DNA of 64,000 nt from Megamerina dolium (taxonomy: Eukaryota; Arthropoda; Insecta; Diptera; Megamerinidae). The stretch covers positions 6,976,242-7,040,241 of the forward strand of contig OY978528.1 in NCBI GenBank assembly GCA_963854835.1, in the 5' to 3' direction. Below, piece after piece: positions 46,065-54,769 of the stretch (its first letter is position 1; the number at the start of each line of letters is the position of its first letter). The translations under genes were made by a program, and so were the position numbers. Under the pieces are notes generated by a model. It was not told the DNA's origin. It was given only the letters and a program-made list of their open reading frames with translations, and did not search any database.

Positions 46065-48709
46065 GTTGTCTCAAGATATGCCACTGGAACGCCAACGGCT
46101 TAAGCCAGCACCGTTTGGAGCTAATTCAATTCCTTGAATCCAGCCAAATCGACATAATGATGATATCTGAGACCCATTTCACTGACAAAAATTGCGATCA
46201 AATACCATATTACAAACTGTACACCACAAATCATCCGCATGGTAAGGCACGCGGAGGAACTGCCATATTGATAAAAAGCAGAATAAAACATCATGTTCTC
46301 GAAGACTTTAGTAGCGTCTACTTGCAAGCAACATCTATATGTCTGGAAGAATACATCTCTAAGCTAGTAATATCTGCGATATACTGTCCCCCAAGATACA
46401 GTATTACCGAACAGCAATATAAAGAATTTTTCTCAACTCTTGGTAGCAAATTCTTGGTTGCTGACGATTTCAACGCCAAACACACTCACTGGGGCTCCCG
46501 ATTAATAACTCCAAAAGGCAAAAGACTATGTTCAATCATCACTAACCACGGCTACGATGTTATTTCAAATGGTCAACCGACATATTGGCCGACGGACAAG
46601 AGGAAAATACCCGATCTCATAGACTTTGGAGTCGCCAAAGGTTTGCAGATGGAAAATATCTCCACAGAGTGTAATTATGATCTATCATCTGACCACTCAC
46701 CCACGGTAATATCTATAAAATCACCAAGCCCACAAAGCAATTGCGTTAGAAAGAAAATAGACTGGTTAAAATTCAAGAAATATATAAATTCCCATCTTCC
46801 TCTGAGTACTGTATTAAGAAATGGACACGATGTAGACTCAGCACTCGAAAAATTCAACCAGCTGCTCTCATTAGCTCTCAGCTCAGCCACCTGCACAAAG
46901 GTATGCAAGCAATCAAACTATAGCCCATACACACCAGCCGACATTGAATTGCTAGTAAGACAGAAAAGAAGACTCCGAAGACAATGGCAAGAATTCAGAT
47001 CACCGAATCTGAAAACACAGCTACAGCACTGCACTCGAAAGTTAAAGCAAGCCTTAAAAAAGAAAAACAACAAAGAGTTAGAAGAGCACATAGCGAAATT
47101 AACACCTGGTGAAGCGTCAGATTACTCTTTGTGGAAATCAGCAAAAAACTCAAATCGGCCAATTCTCACTGATTCCCCCATCCGTTTGAGTGACGGTAAT
47201 TGGGCTAGAAGCAACTGTGAGAAGGGTTTGGCTTTTGCAAACCACCTAAAAAGTGTGTTTACACCCAATCCACCCTCATCACAGTCCTCATTACCAAAAT
47301 TAACTTCTCAACCTTGCTCAATAACGCTCAAAATTAAAAAAAAGGACATATTCAAAGCAATTTATAAAGATTTAAACCCAAAAAAATCACCTGGTCCAGA
47401 TAAAATTACCGGTAAAATGATAAAAGAGCTACCTCCGGCTTCAGTAATTCATCTGATGCACATTTTCAATGCTATCCTTCGTATTAAACACTATCCCAAA
47501 TGCTGGAAAACTTCAAAAATTATTATGATAGCAAAACCAGGAAAAGACCCTACAAAAGTTGCATCGTACAGACCTATCAGCCTTCTGCCTCTACTTTCTA
47601 AAGTATTCGAAAAGCTACTTGTCATGAATATAACTTCATTTATTAATCTCAACCAACTGATTCCTCAACATCAGTTTGGATTTAGAAAACAGCACGGCAC
47701 AATAGAACAAGTCCACCGCATTGTAACTCTGATAAGGAACACTTTTGAAGAAAAAAAGTATTGCTCAGCTGTCTTTCTTGATATCACTCAAGCTTTCGAT
47801 AAAGTATGGCACGATGGCCTTATTTACAAACTCAAACTATTACTGCCTGCAAATGTCTCCTCATTGCTTAGTAGCTACCTCACGAAAAGACAATTTCTCG
47901 TACATCACAAGGATTACACAACAAATCCATTGGATATTCACGCTGGCGTTCCTCAAGGAAGCGTTTTGGGTCCCTTACTGTATCTCTTATACACTTCAGA
48001 TATGCCCAACAATAACTATACATTCATATCGACCTTTGCTGATGATACGGCAATATTGTGCTCTCGCTCTAACCCCATAGAAGCTACTAAACTCCTGCAG
48101 ACTCATGTCGATTCTCTCGAAATCTGGCTAGCAAAATGGCGTATAAAAGTCAATGAATCAAAGAGCGTACATGTAACCTTCACGCTAAGGCTAGATACAT
48201 GTCCCCCACTTAAAATTAATGGCCAATCAGTTCCACAATGTTCCTCAACAAAGTACTTGGGTATTCACCTCGACAGAAGGCTGACATGGAAAAATCACAT
48301 AGAGGCAAAGAAAACTCAGATCAAGCTTAAAATGAATCAGTTATGGTGGCTGTTACACAAAAGATCAAAGTTGAATCTTGAATACAAAGTGCTATTATAT
48401 AAAGCAATCCTGAAACCAATCTGGACTTATGGTATTCAGTTTTGGGGCACCGCATCTCCCTCTAATATCGAAAAATTGCAGCGAATACAATCCAAGTGTC
48501 TGCGAATTATTGTAAACGCGCCTTGGTATATGAGGAACGTTAACATCCATCGAGATTTAAATGTATCCACAATTTCTGAGGAAGTTGCAATGTCCTGCAG
48601 AAGCTACATTCAAAAATTACACAATCATCCGAATCCCCTTGCTAGGCAATTGTTGCTGAGCAAGGGGCATCGTCGATTAAAAAGAAAAGACACACTGAAT
48701 ATGCTGTAA
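46061..48709 (+). CDS. Jockey ORF2: endonuclease and reverse transcriptase (882 aa)
   Basis: The N-terminal 220 residues are an apurinic-type endonuclease: ICHWNANGL at 6-14, catalytic Glu37 in ISETHF, DDFNAKHTHWGS with Asp136 and Asn138, and SSDHSP with Asp211-His212. Position 135 is Asp where Gly is usual, a neighbour of the active site rather than part of it. The reverse transcriptase follows: KKSPGPDKI, SYRPISLLPLLSKVFEKLL, FLDITQAFDKVW with Asp574, AGVPQGSVLGPLLY, and FADD at 659-662. There is no RNase H domain, as expected for Jockey. The C-terminus (SKGHRRLKRKD) has the usual basic ending. The protein nicks the target and reverse transcribes the element RNA at the nick. No defect is visible apart from the odd residue 135. 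Confidence 0.96.
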   Translation: MSCLKICHWNANGLSQHRLELIQFLESSQIDIMMISETHFTDKNCDQIPYYKLYTTNHPHGKARGGTAILIKSRIKHHVLEDFSSVYLQATSICLEEYISKLVISAIYCPPRYSITEQQYKEFFSTLGSKFLVADDFNAKHTHWGSRLITPKGKRLCSIITNHGYDVISNGQPTYWPTDKRKIPDLIDFGVAKGLQMENISTECNYDLSSDHSPTVISIKSPSPQSNCVRKKIDWLKFKKYINSHLPLSTVLRNGHDVDSALEKFNQLLSLALSSATCTKVCKQSNYSPYTPADIELLVRQKRRLRRQWQEFRSPNLKTQLQHCTRKLKQALKKKNNKELEEHIAKLTPGEASDYSLWKSAKNSNRPILTDSPIRLSDGNWARSNCEKGLAFANHLKSVFTPNPPSSQSSLPKLTSQPCSITLKIKKKDIFKAIYKDLNPKKSPGPDKITGKMIKELPPASVIHLMHIFNAILRIKHYPKCWKTSKIIMIAKPGKDPTKVASYRPISLLPLLSKVFEKLLVMNITSFINLNQLIPQHQFGFRKQHGTIEQVHRIVTLIRNTFEEKKYCSAVFLDITQAFDKVWHDGLIYKLKLLLPANVSSLLSSYLTKRQFLVHHKDYTTNPLDIHAGVPQGSVLGPLLYLLYTSDMPNNNYTFISTFADDTAILCSRSNPIEATKLLQTHVDSLEIWLAKWRIKVNESKSVHVTFTLRLDTCPPLKINGQSVPQCSSTKYLGIHLDRRLTWKNHIEAKKTQIKLKMNQLWWLLHKRSKLNLEYKVLLYKAILKPIWTYGIQFWGTASPSNIEKLQRIQSKCLRIIVNAPWYMRNVNIHRDLNVSTISEEVAMSCRSYIQKLHNHPNPLARQLLLSKGHRRLKRKDTLNML

Positions 48710-48828
48710 AATTGCTACATCTCGCGACTCACCAAATTGTGATGGAACGTAGGGGATATCACATAGTTTTATTTAGTTTGTAAGATTTGAATACATATTG
48801 TTAGTTTCTTGTATTTAAGAAAGATTCA

Positions 48829-48872
48829 ATAAAAAAAAAATAAGCTAACAAAAAAAAAAAAAAAAAAAAAAA
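48829..48872 (+). other. Poly(A) tail of the Jockey element
   Basis: Two A tracts are separated by TAAGCTAAC, ending exactly at the right target-site duplication. The AATAAA at about 48827 may be the polyadenylation signal. Confidence 0.85.
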
Positions 48873-48884
48873 ATTTGAAAGGCG
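48873..48884 (+). repeat. Right target-site duplication of the Jockey element
   Basis: Identical to 44334-44345; the mariner reading frame resumes here. Confidence 0.95.
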
Positions 48885-49217
48885 TCAGTCCAACGAATAT
48901 TAAAGCCGAACTATAATTTACTCTGGGGTAGCCTTCATGTACGACCATAAAATATTGGATGGCAGAGTTTAAACGAGGTCGTACGAGCTGCCAAAACGAA
49001 CACCGTAGTGGTCGACCAATTAAGGTGACCACTCTAGAAACGGTTAAGAAAATCCACAAAATGGTATTGTATAATCGCCGGCTGAAGGTGTGTGAGCTAG
49101 GAAAAATTACAGGCATTTGCTATAAAAATTGCTATACATCGTATATTGACCGAAAATTTGAAAATGAAAAAGCTGTGTCCAAAATGGATGCCGCGTTTGC
49201 TCACAATAGAAATCAAT

Positions 49218-49268
49218 AAATCTGGCAAATCTGGCAATCTGGCAAATCTGGCAAATCTGGCAAATCAG
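49218..49268 (+). repeat. Tandem 9-bp repeat at the mariner deletion joint
   Basis: About five copies of AAATCTGGC, with one copy a base short. It lies where the catalytic core of the split mariner should be. Confidence 0.85.
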
Positions 49269-49544
49269 GTGCGTGCTAAAGTTCCTTCGGATTATTTTCT
49301 ATTTCCAAATTTGAAAAAATGGCTTGGTGGATAGAAGATTTGCAAACAATGAAGAGGTGGAGTCTGCGGTAGATGGCTATTTTAATGAGCTAGACATAGT
49401 TCATAGTATAAACAGTGTACCAAAGCTATAAAATGTCGCTGGGAAAGTGTATAGAGCTAAAAATAGATTGTGTTGAGGAATAAATAAAAATAATTTGCTG
49501 TTTTCTTTGTTAGGTCGGGTAGTTCTGGGACCACCCTTGTACCA

Positions 49545-51390
49545 GAGAAGTTTTAAAATGCCGAATGAATCTGCACTGCAGATTATAAAACATTGTATGT
49601 AAATTTTATAAATTACTATATAAGTTACTTGGGTAAAAAGAGTATTATTATTATTAAGATATTTTCAAGGCAAGGGTTCGTTGGAATGTTCACACATCTT
49701 TGCATTTCTCTTTTCCATTTTATTGAAAAAAAGTTGCAAGCTGCAATTCTAATCAAATAATAAATAAATAAATGTAAATCCCCTTAAGTATAATAAAATC
49801 ATCATATAATTATTGTAAGTGGGTAAACATCAAAAAGAGTGCCTTATCTGCAAAACCTTCCTTTTTTTTTTTGTTGTCTTCATCTTCTTCGATAACTATG
49901 TATGTACCTACAATAAATATGGCTCATCTCATGTACTCATATTGTGACACTTGCATGAATCGTATTAAAAGGTTATTGACTTGTAGTAATCACTTTTTCT
50001 TATTGTAATTTTTTTTCTTTTTTTGAAAGGATTCAAATAGGAAGCAAATGACTTTTCTTTTACTTTGTGGATTTCTATCCCCTCTGATTCTTTTACGCTT
50101 CAATAAATGTAAAAGTGTACGTGTATATGGGTTGTTTGTTGTATTTATTTGTAATATTTTTTTCTCTTTGATTCAGTATTTTTTTCAATTTAAATCGCTA
50201 AGATTTTTATTATACACATACCATAACAAAATAAAATACCTACAATTAAAAGCAAAAAGGAAATCAAGATTCAATATGACGTCTATTATAAATATAAATG
50301 ACATCATATTGGTAGGAGTTATAGTAGAAGTAGCAGCAAAATTACAAATAATCTGAAGCTCTTGATTTATAATTTTGCATGCAACGTTGCATTTGCTTGC
50401 TGATGTGTAATGGAATGACAGTTGATTTCTGTGTATGTGTGTGTGTGTTAGCTAAGTCTTGTTGATGGACCCCATATGAAGATGGTCACTAATACTTACA
50501 CATTGGCAAGTAACCCTTATAGTAATAAAGTAAATCAAATAATAAATAAACAATAAAATAGTATGAGGAATATAATTAATGTAAATTCAACTCGTAACAA
50601 TTATTCATATGCTCTTGAATATAACGGACATAGGATGCCCGTTTTGCTTATCTTCCAGGTGAAGTTTTTTAAGTATGTTCTTTTATAATGGAGTATTTTT
50701 ATATATGCAAGTAGGAGTCTTATGATGAAATAAAAATTACTTCTTTGAGAACTAAATTAATTAAATACAAGTTGGCAAATATCTTTGAAGAGAAGTACTT
50801 ATGATCTTATTATCCTTTGATTTTACAGAACAGTGAAGTGTATTTTTTCATGTACTTGCTGTAACTTATAGCAATGGACATGTGATTAAAATGAGTCAAT
50901 ACATTCGAAAAAGAACGACATCTTATAAATGGGCACTTTGAAGACTTGGACTAAAATCTGCAAGCTAGATGCATCGGCTCCATGGTATTTCATATTCACT
51001 AAACACAAAATTCCAATGGTTAGCTGGTAATAATCCTAAGTGACGTTTTTCCTCTGATATCACTTTTTTGGTGATTTTTGTAATACTCATAATTATTCCA
51101 GCAATCACACTTTCAATACCTAAGTTACTAAGTCTTTGGTTGACTAAGAAACTGGTCCTACTTCTATTAAGAGTCCTCCTTGTATTGAATAAAATTTTGT
51201 GGTGCTCTCCAACTTGATACCATGATGAGCCCGCAGTATATCGTGTGAGATTGGTTTAATACTCACTCATTGACTCTAGATTTACTACATACAATGTTCT
51301 AACAATTGCTAAGTGACAAATTTCGTATGTGTCACAAATTTAATTTGAATTTGAGGTAGAGCCCTCTCTGAGGTTCGTGATATGAAATGG
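49545..51390. other. AT-rich non-coding stretch
   Basis: No gene is recognised. Poly(T) runs lie near 49862 and 50011, and a TG run near 50432-50450. Confidence 0.6.
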
Positions 51391-51413
51391 TTAGGTTAGG
51401 TTAGGTTAGGTTA
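51391..51413 (+). repeat. (TTAGG)n pentamer run forming the SINE 3' end
   Basis: Four TTAGG units plus a partial one on the plus strand. They form the terminal tail of the SINE read on the minus strand; shorter versions end the 20.7-kb and 54.4-kb copies. Confidence 0.9.
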
Positions 51414-51785
51414 TGTGGCTGCCCTCTCTCTCTCTCTGAAAGGCACACTTAGGCCAGAGAGGCCCATTGTGATACCACCGCGTTTCTCTTCCAATACTGT
51501 TGTGCGTGTTAAATTTGCAGAAGAAGGGACCTACTTATATTAGCCTGTTCCAAACGGTAGAACCCTTGTGATATCACTTTAACTTAGTTTTGTCACAGAG
51601 CTTTTTTAAGAAGCATTTTTGGCAAATTGTTACTGCCGGTAAAATTGCCAATTCTTGCCGGTAAGTGGGTACCGTTCGAAAGAAAATTTTTTCGATATTA
51701 AATTTTGTTATACTTCAGCCGGGGATTGAACCCACGACCTACAGATCAGAAGGTCAACGCACTAACCACTGAGCTACGGCACCCA
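51391..51785 (-). mobile_element. tRNA-derived SINE, copy 5 (full length, class B tail)
   Basis: In reverse orientation the head GGGTGCCGTAGCTCAGTGG ends at 51785, with the B box GTGGGTTCAATCCCCGG near 51720-51740. The body is as in the other copies, then the class B tail with GGCCTCTCTGGCC, an AGAGAG run and (AACCT)n at the far end (51391-51413 as TTAGG units on the plus strand). No convincing target-site duplication is seen. Confidence 0.9.
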
Positions 51786-51789
51786 CTGG

Positions 51790-54345
51790 TAATCCAGTAA
51801 AAATTTAACAGGATCTAATTCTAACTCCATTTGTCGATTCAACCAAAGTCAGTCAATTAGAGGTCATTCCAATCGGTAATCGAATGTAATCAATTGTATT
51901 TTATTTATACAACATTTTGATTATCTACTTGCTGGAGCTACCTGGGGACAAGTAGTATACTTTAAATGACTCACTCGATTTCTAAAACTTATATATGCTG
52001 TTGAAAAGCTAAAAGGTCTTCAATTTAACCATGATTTCCCCAGGCACCAGAAGTAATTCAAAGCACTGACTGGCTCTCCAGTGCTTTCTATAGTTAGCCG
52101 AGGGTAGTCTTCCTATTTGTCAATGTTCACGACCATTTCATTTAAACACTGACTCATTTCAGAGTTGCTTCTACTTCAATGCCAACCAATACAAAAATGA
52201 ATTCGTTCACAATAAGGACCATTGTCGATGTTTTGATGGACATCTCTTTCAATAAATTGTCATGAAAAAGCTTTTAAAACAGACATGGAACAAAGTTCTG
52301 CCTCAGAGATGTTTGATCGCCTGAAGCTAATTTTTCTTCGTCACCTGTGCTTTTGAACAAATTTTGCCCCTGTCTCTGTATTTTAGAAGAGCTTCTCTAC
52401 AAAAATTTGTATATTCTCTTTGGGAAACCTCCTACTGGTTGGAGATATGAAGTAAGTACATTTGCCGAAGATATTGGGGCGGAAGAATTAGTGAGGGACG
52501 CTCATATAAATTAAATATGTTCGGAAAAAATTGTGAGTCGTTAAAATAAATTGCTATTAGTCATATGTTTGTCCACTTTGGGGGCATTCTGTGAACGATG
52601 GCATCGAAATTTATAGAATAATTAATTTTGTAGGGGAGCACCTTTTAAGGGGTAGATGCAGACTGGTAGTATGTTGAGAAAACATATTTAAGAGACAAAT
52701 TAATGGAAGTCGGTCACTTATTTTAAATAATATTACAAGTTTAATTTTTTTTTTGTGGTTAGAAACGAAATCCCTGTAGATATTTCTAATGAAGACCTTT
52801 TACTGCAAGATTTTACGATTTTTTAGTTACCTGTTGATTTGTTTCTATTCTTTAGCAACATGTTTCAGCAATATCTATGAGGAGTTTTGCAATATTAATA
52901 TGGAAACATGTAGCTTCATGCCAATGACTATCGATATTGAAGACAAAGCTTATATAAATATTTTTACTCTAAGTACTACAATATTAAAATAGCTACGCAT
53001 TTATAATGCCTACACAAGAATATGTCATTACTTTACTGGTACATTACAATCAACTCTTAACGAAATGGAAATGTATCCGTTGGTTTCTATTTTTTCTTTG
53101 TAACATGCAAAACGCAACACACAATTGCAAGTAACGCATTTACGCACGCACTCGTTGTCTCATGTTGTTCTTTATCTCCTCGTTCTTATACATATTTCTA
53201 TGCAAAGCATTTTTACGCATATTTACGCATTGTATAGTAATGTTAAAGGGTATATGGAGTACTAGGATATGGTAATTGTAAATGTATGACTTTGGTGACG
53301 TTAAAGATGATAATATACTTGTACGAGTATATGATGTTGTTTGTTTGGTTTGATATTGGGTTTGGTTTGCTTTGGTGTGGTGTGCTGTGGTGTAGTAGGC
53401 TGTTTAAGGTTATTGAACTGGAAAAATATGCAATACAAATGCATTAAGTTGGCATATGCAAAACTAAACTGTATAGGGAGAGTAGAAAAATAAGTTGGTC
53501 TACTTATGTATATGAGTAATATGGAAGTAGCATCAGAGGGAAGTAGAAAGGTGGGTGGTGGTGGTAGTAATGCAAAAAAACTATATATATAAAATATATA
53601 CCATATGCATACACAAATGAATATATAGAAAAAGTTACATATATGGCGACAGCTGCTAAAATGCATTTTCTATATGATATGCACAAGTATATGAAATGAC
53701 AAAAGCATACACCCTTCATTCTCTCGCTCTCTCTCTCTCTCTCTCTATCAATTGTCAACTTTTAATAAACGATATTGTACCATAATAATGAGGGAAAGAA
53801 TATCAGTTAGAAGTAAATATTTAAATAAGAAAGAAAAAAATTAGTAGTGGTTATGCACATACATACTTTAGTAGTAGTCATAGTAGTAAATATGTATTGG
53901 TAATAGTATGTACAGCGGTACATACACACATCACTTCAAGTAAAGAAGTGTTAAAGACAATAGCGAACCCCTTTTTGTAATGCTGCTTTCCTTCCCCTTC
54001 GTTCCTTTTAGTTTATAATTTCTGCCATTTTTTTTTTTAACTTTTACTCAAACTTACTTTACTAATACTTCGCGAAATGTATGCATGCGGAAAATTATCA
54101 TTATCATTCACAATTGAATATGACATCAATGATGATGATGATGAGGATGATAATTATGAGATGTTGGCGTTGATATTAATAACTTATAGTAAAAAAAATC
54201 TAGTTATATACTGGTGCATTTATTATTAAAAACAAGATGAATGACTAGAATTTTTGTGATGGTTTTACACAATTTGATCCCACCGGTGTCAGTCTGCTTC
54301 TAAAATTGTAAAATATACGGCACACCTACACTAATTTTCTCTTTA
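51790..54345. other. AT-rich non-coding stretch
   Basis: No gene is recognised. There is a CT run at 53720-53746 and a GATGAT run near 54130. A block at 52600-52720 shares GGGGAGC and ATTAATGG motifs with sequence at 54.9-55.1 and 61.8-62.6 kb. Confidence 0.55.
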
Positions 54346-54347
54346 TC

Positions 54348-54361
54348 CTAATATATTTACT
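54348..54361 (+). repeat. Left target-site duplication of the 54-kb SINE
   Basis: CTAATATATTTACT is identical to 54749-54762. Confidence 0.93.
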
Positions 54362-54748
54362 CTAGGTGCCGTAGCTCAGTAGTTAGTGCGTTGACGTTCT
54401 GATCTGTAGGTCGTGGTTCAATCCCCGGCTGAAGTATAACAAAATTTGATATCGAAAAGATTTTTCTTTCGAACGGGACCCACCTGGCGCTAAGAATTGG
54501 CAATTTTTTCGGCAGTAACAATTTGCCAATAAAGCTTCTTAAAAGAGCTATGTTACAAAACTAAGTTAAAGTGATGTCACAAGGGTTCTGTCGTTCGGAA
54601 CCGGCTAAAATAAGTAGGTCCCTTCTAATGCTGTCCAAATTTAACACGCACAACAGTATTGGAAGAGAAGCTCGGCGGTATTAAAATGGACCTTTCTGGC
54701 TTAAGTGTGTCCTCTCAGAGAGAGGGCAGCCATTTAACCTAACCTAAT
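54362..54748 (+). mobile_element. tRNA-derived SINE, copy 6 (full length, class B tail)
   Basis: The head GGTGCCGTAGCTCAG with its A box starts at about 54365, and the B-box region GTGGTTCAATCCCCGG lies near 54412. The shared body follows (TTTCTTTCGAACGGGACCC, GTGATGTCACAAGGG, TCGGAACCGGCTAAAATAAG, GAAGAGAAGCTCGGCGG). The class B tail ends AACCTAACCTAATCTAA. Perfect 14-bp direct repeats (54348-54361 and 54749-54762) prove retrotransposition and define the unit at 387 bp. Confidence 0.95.
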
Positions 54749-54762
54749 CTAATATATTTACT
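54749..54762 (+). repeat. Right target-site duplication of the 54-kb SINE
   Basis: Identical to 54348-54361. Confidence 0.93.
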
Positions 54763-54769
54763 GCATAAC

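Larger units (their letters stand above)
44346..48872 (+). mobile_element. Full-length Jockey-clade LINE
   Basis: The element of about 4.5 kb has a 105-base 5' leader, two intact overlapping ORFs, a short 3' UTR with AATAAA near 48827 and a poly(A) tail up to 48872. Perfect 12-bp target-site duplications flank it. Two coding frames with no stop or frameshift, and identical duplications, indicate a recent insertion. Jockey elements transpose through an RNA copied at a nicked target. Of all elements here this is the only one complete from end to end within the window. Confidence 0.95.
44294..49500 (+). pseudogene. mariner transposase split by retrotransposon, catalytic core deleted
   Basis: The left part reads MEKIGHRYVIQYFHLKG (44294-44345). 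The right part resumes at the duplicated target with HLKGVSPTNIKAEL, then AEFKRGRTSCQNEHRSGRPIK near 48960 and TVKKIHKMVLYNRRLKVCEL. A stretch of about five copies of a 9-bp unit, AAATCTGGC (49218-49268), occupies the place of the catalytic core. PSDYFLFPNLKKWLGG then follows near 49286. The first two catalytic Asp residues are missing. The tandem 9-mers probably arose at the deletion joint by slippage. Confidence 0.85.
44193..49539 (+). mobile_element. mariner-family transposon split by a Jockey insertion
   Basis: The left end near 44196 (GGCGGTCCCAGAAATACCCG) and the right end, on the minus strand GGTGGTCCCAGAACTACCCG (ending at 49539, with TA at 49540-49541), are inverted repeats of about 28 bases with three differences. 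The transposase frame begins at ATG 44294 and is interrupted after the HLKG codons by the Jockey element. It resumes exactly at 48873. Without the insertion the mariner is about 0.8 kb, so it also lacks around 0.5 kb of core. The motif set fits cecropia-type mariners (family knowledge). Confidence 0.9.

Noticed and set aside
51391..51413. Telomere or telomere-fusion remnant (TTAGG)n
   Set aside because: The run is the 3' tail of a SINE and recurs at the ends of other class B copies.
51720..51785. Possible tRNA gene
   Set aside because: The A and B boxes are present, but the acceptor stem does not close and the same sequence heads all SINE copies, so it is a SINE head.
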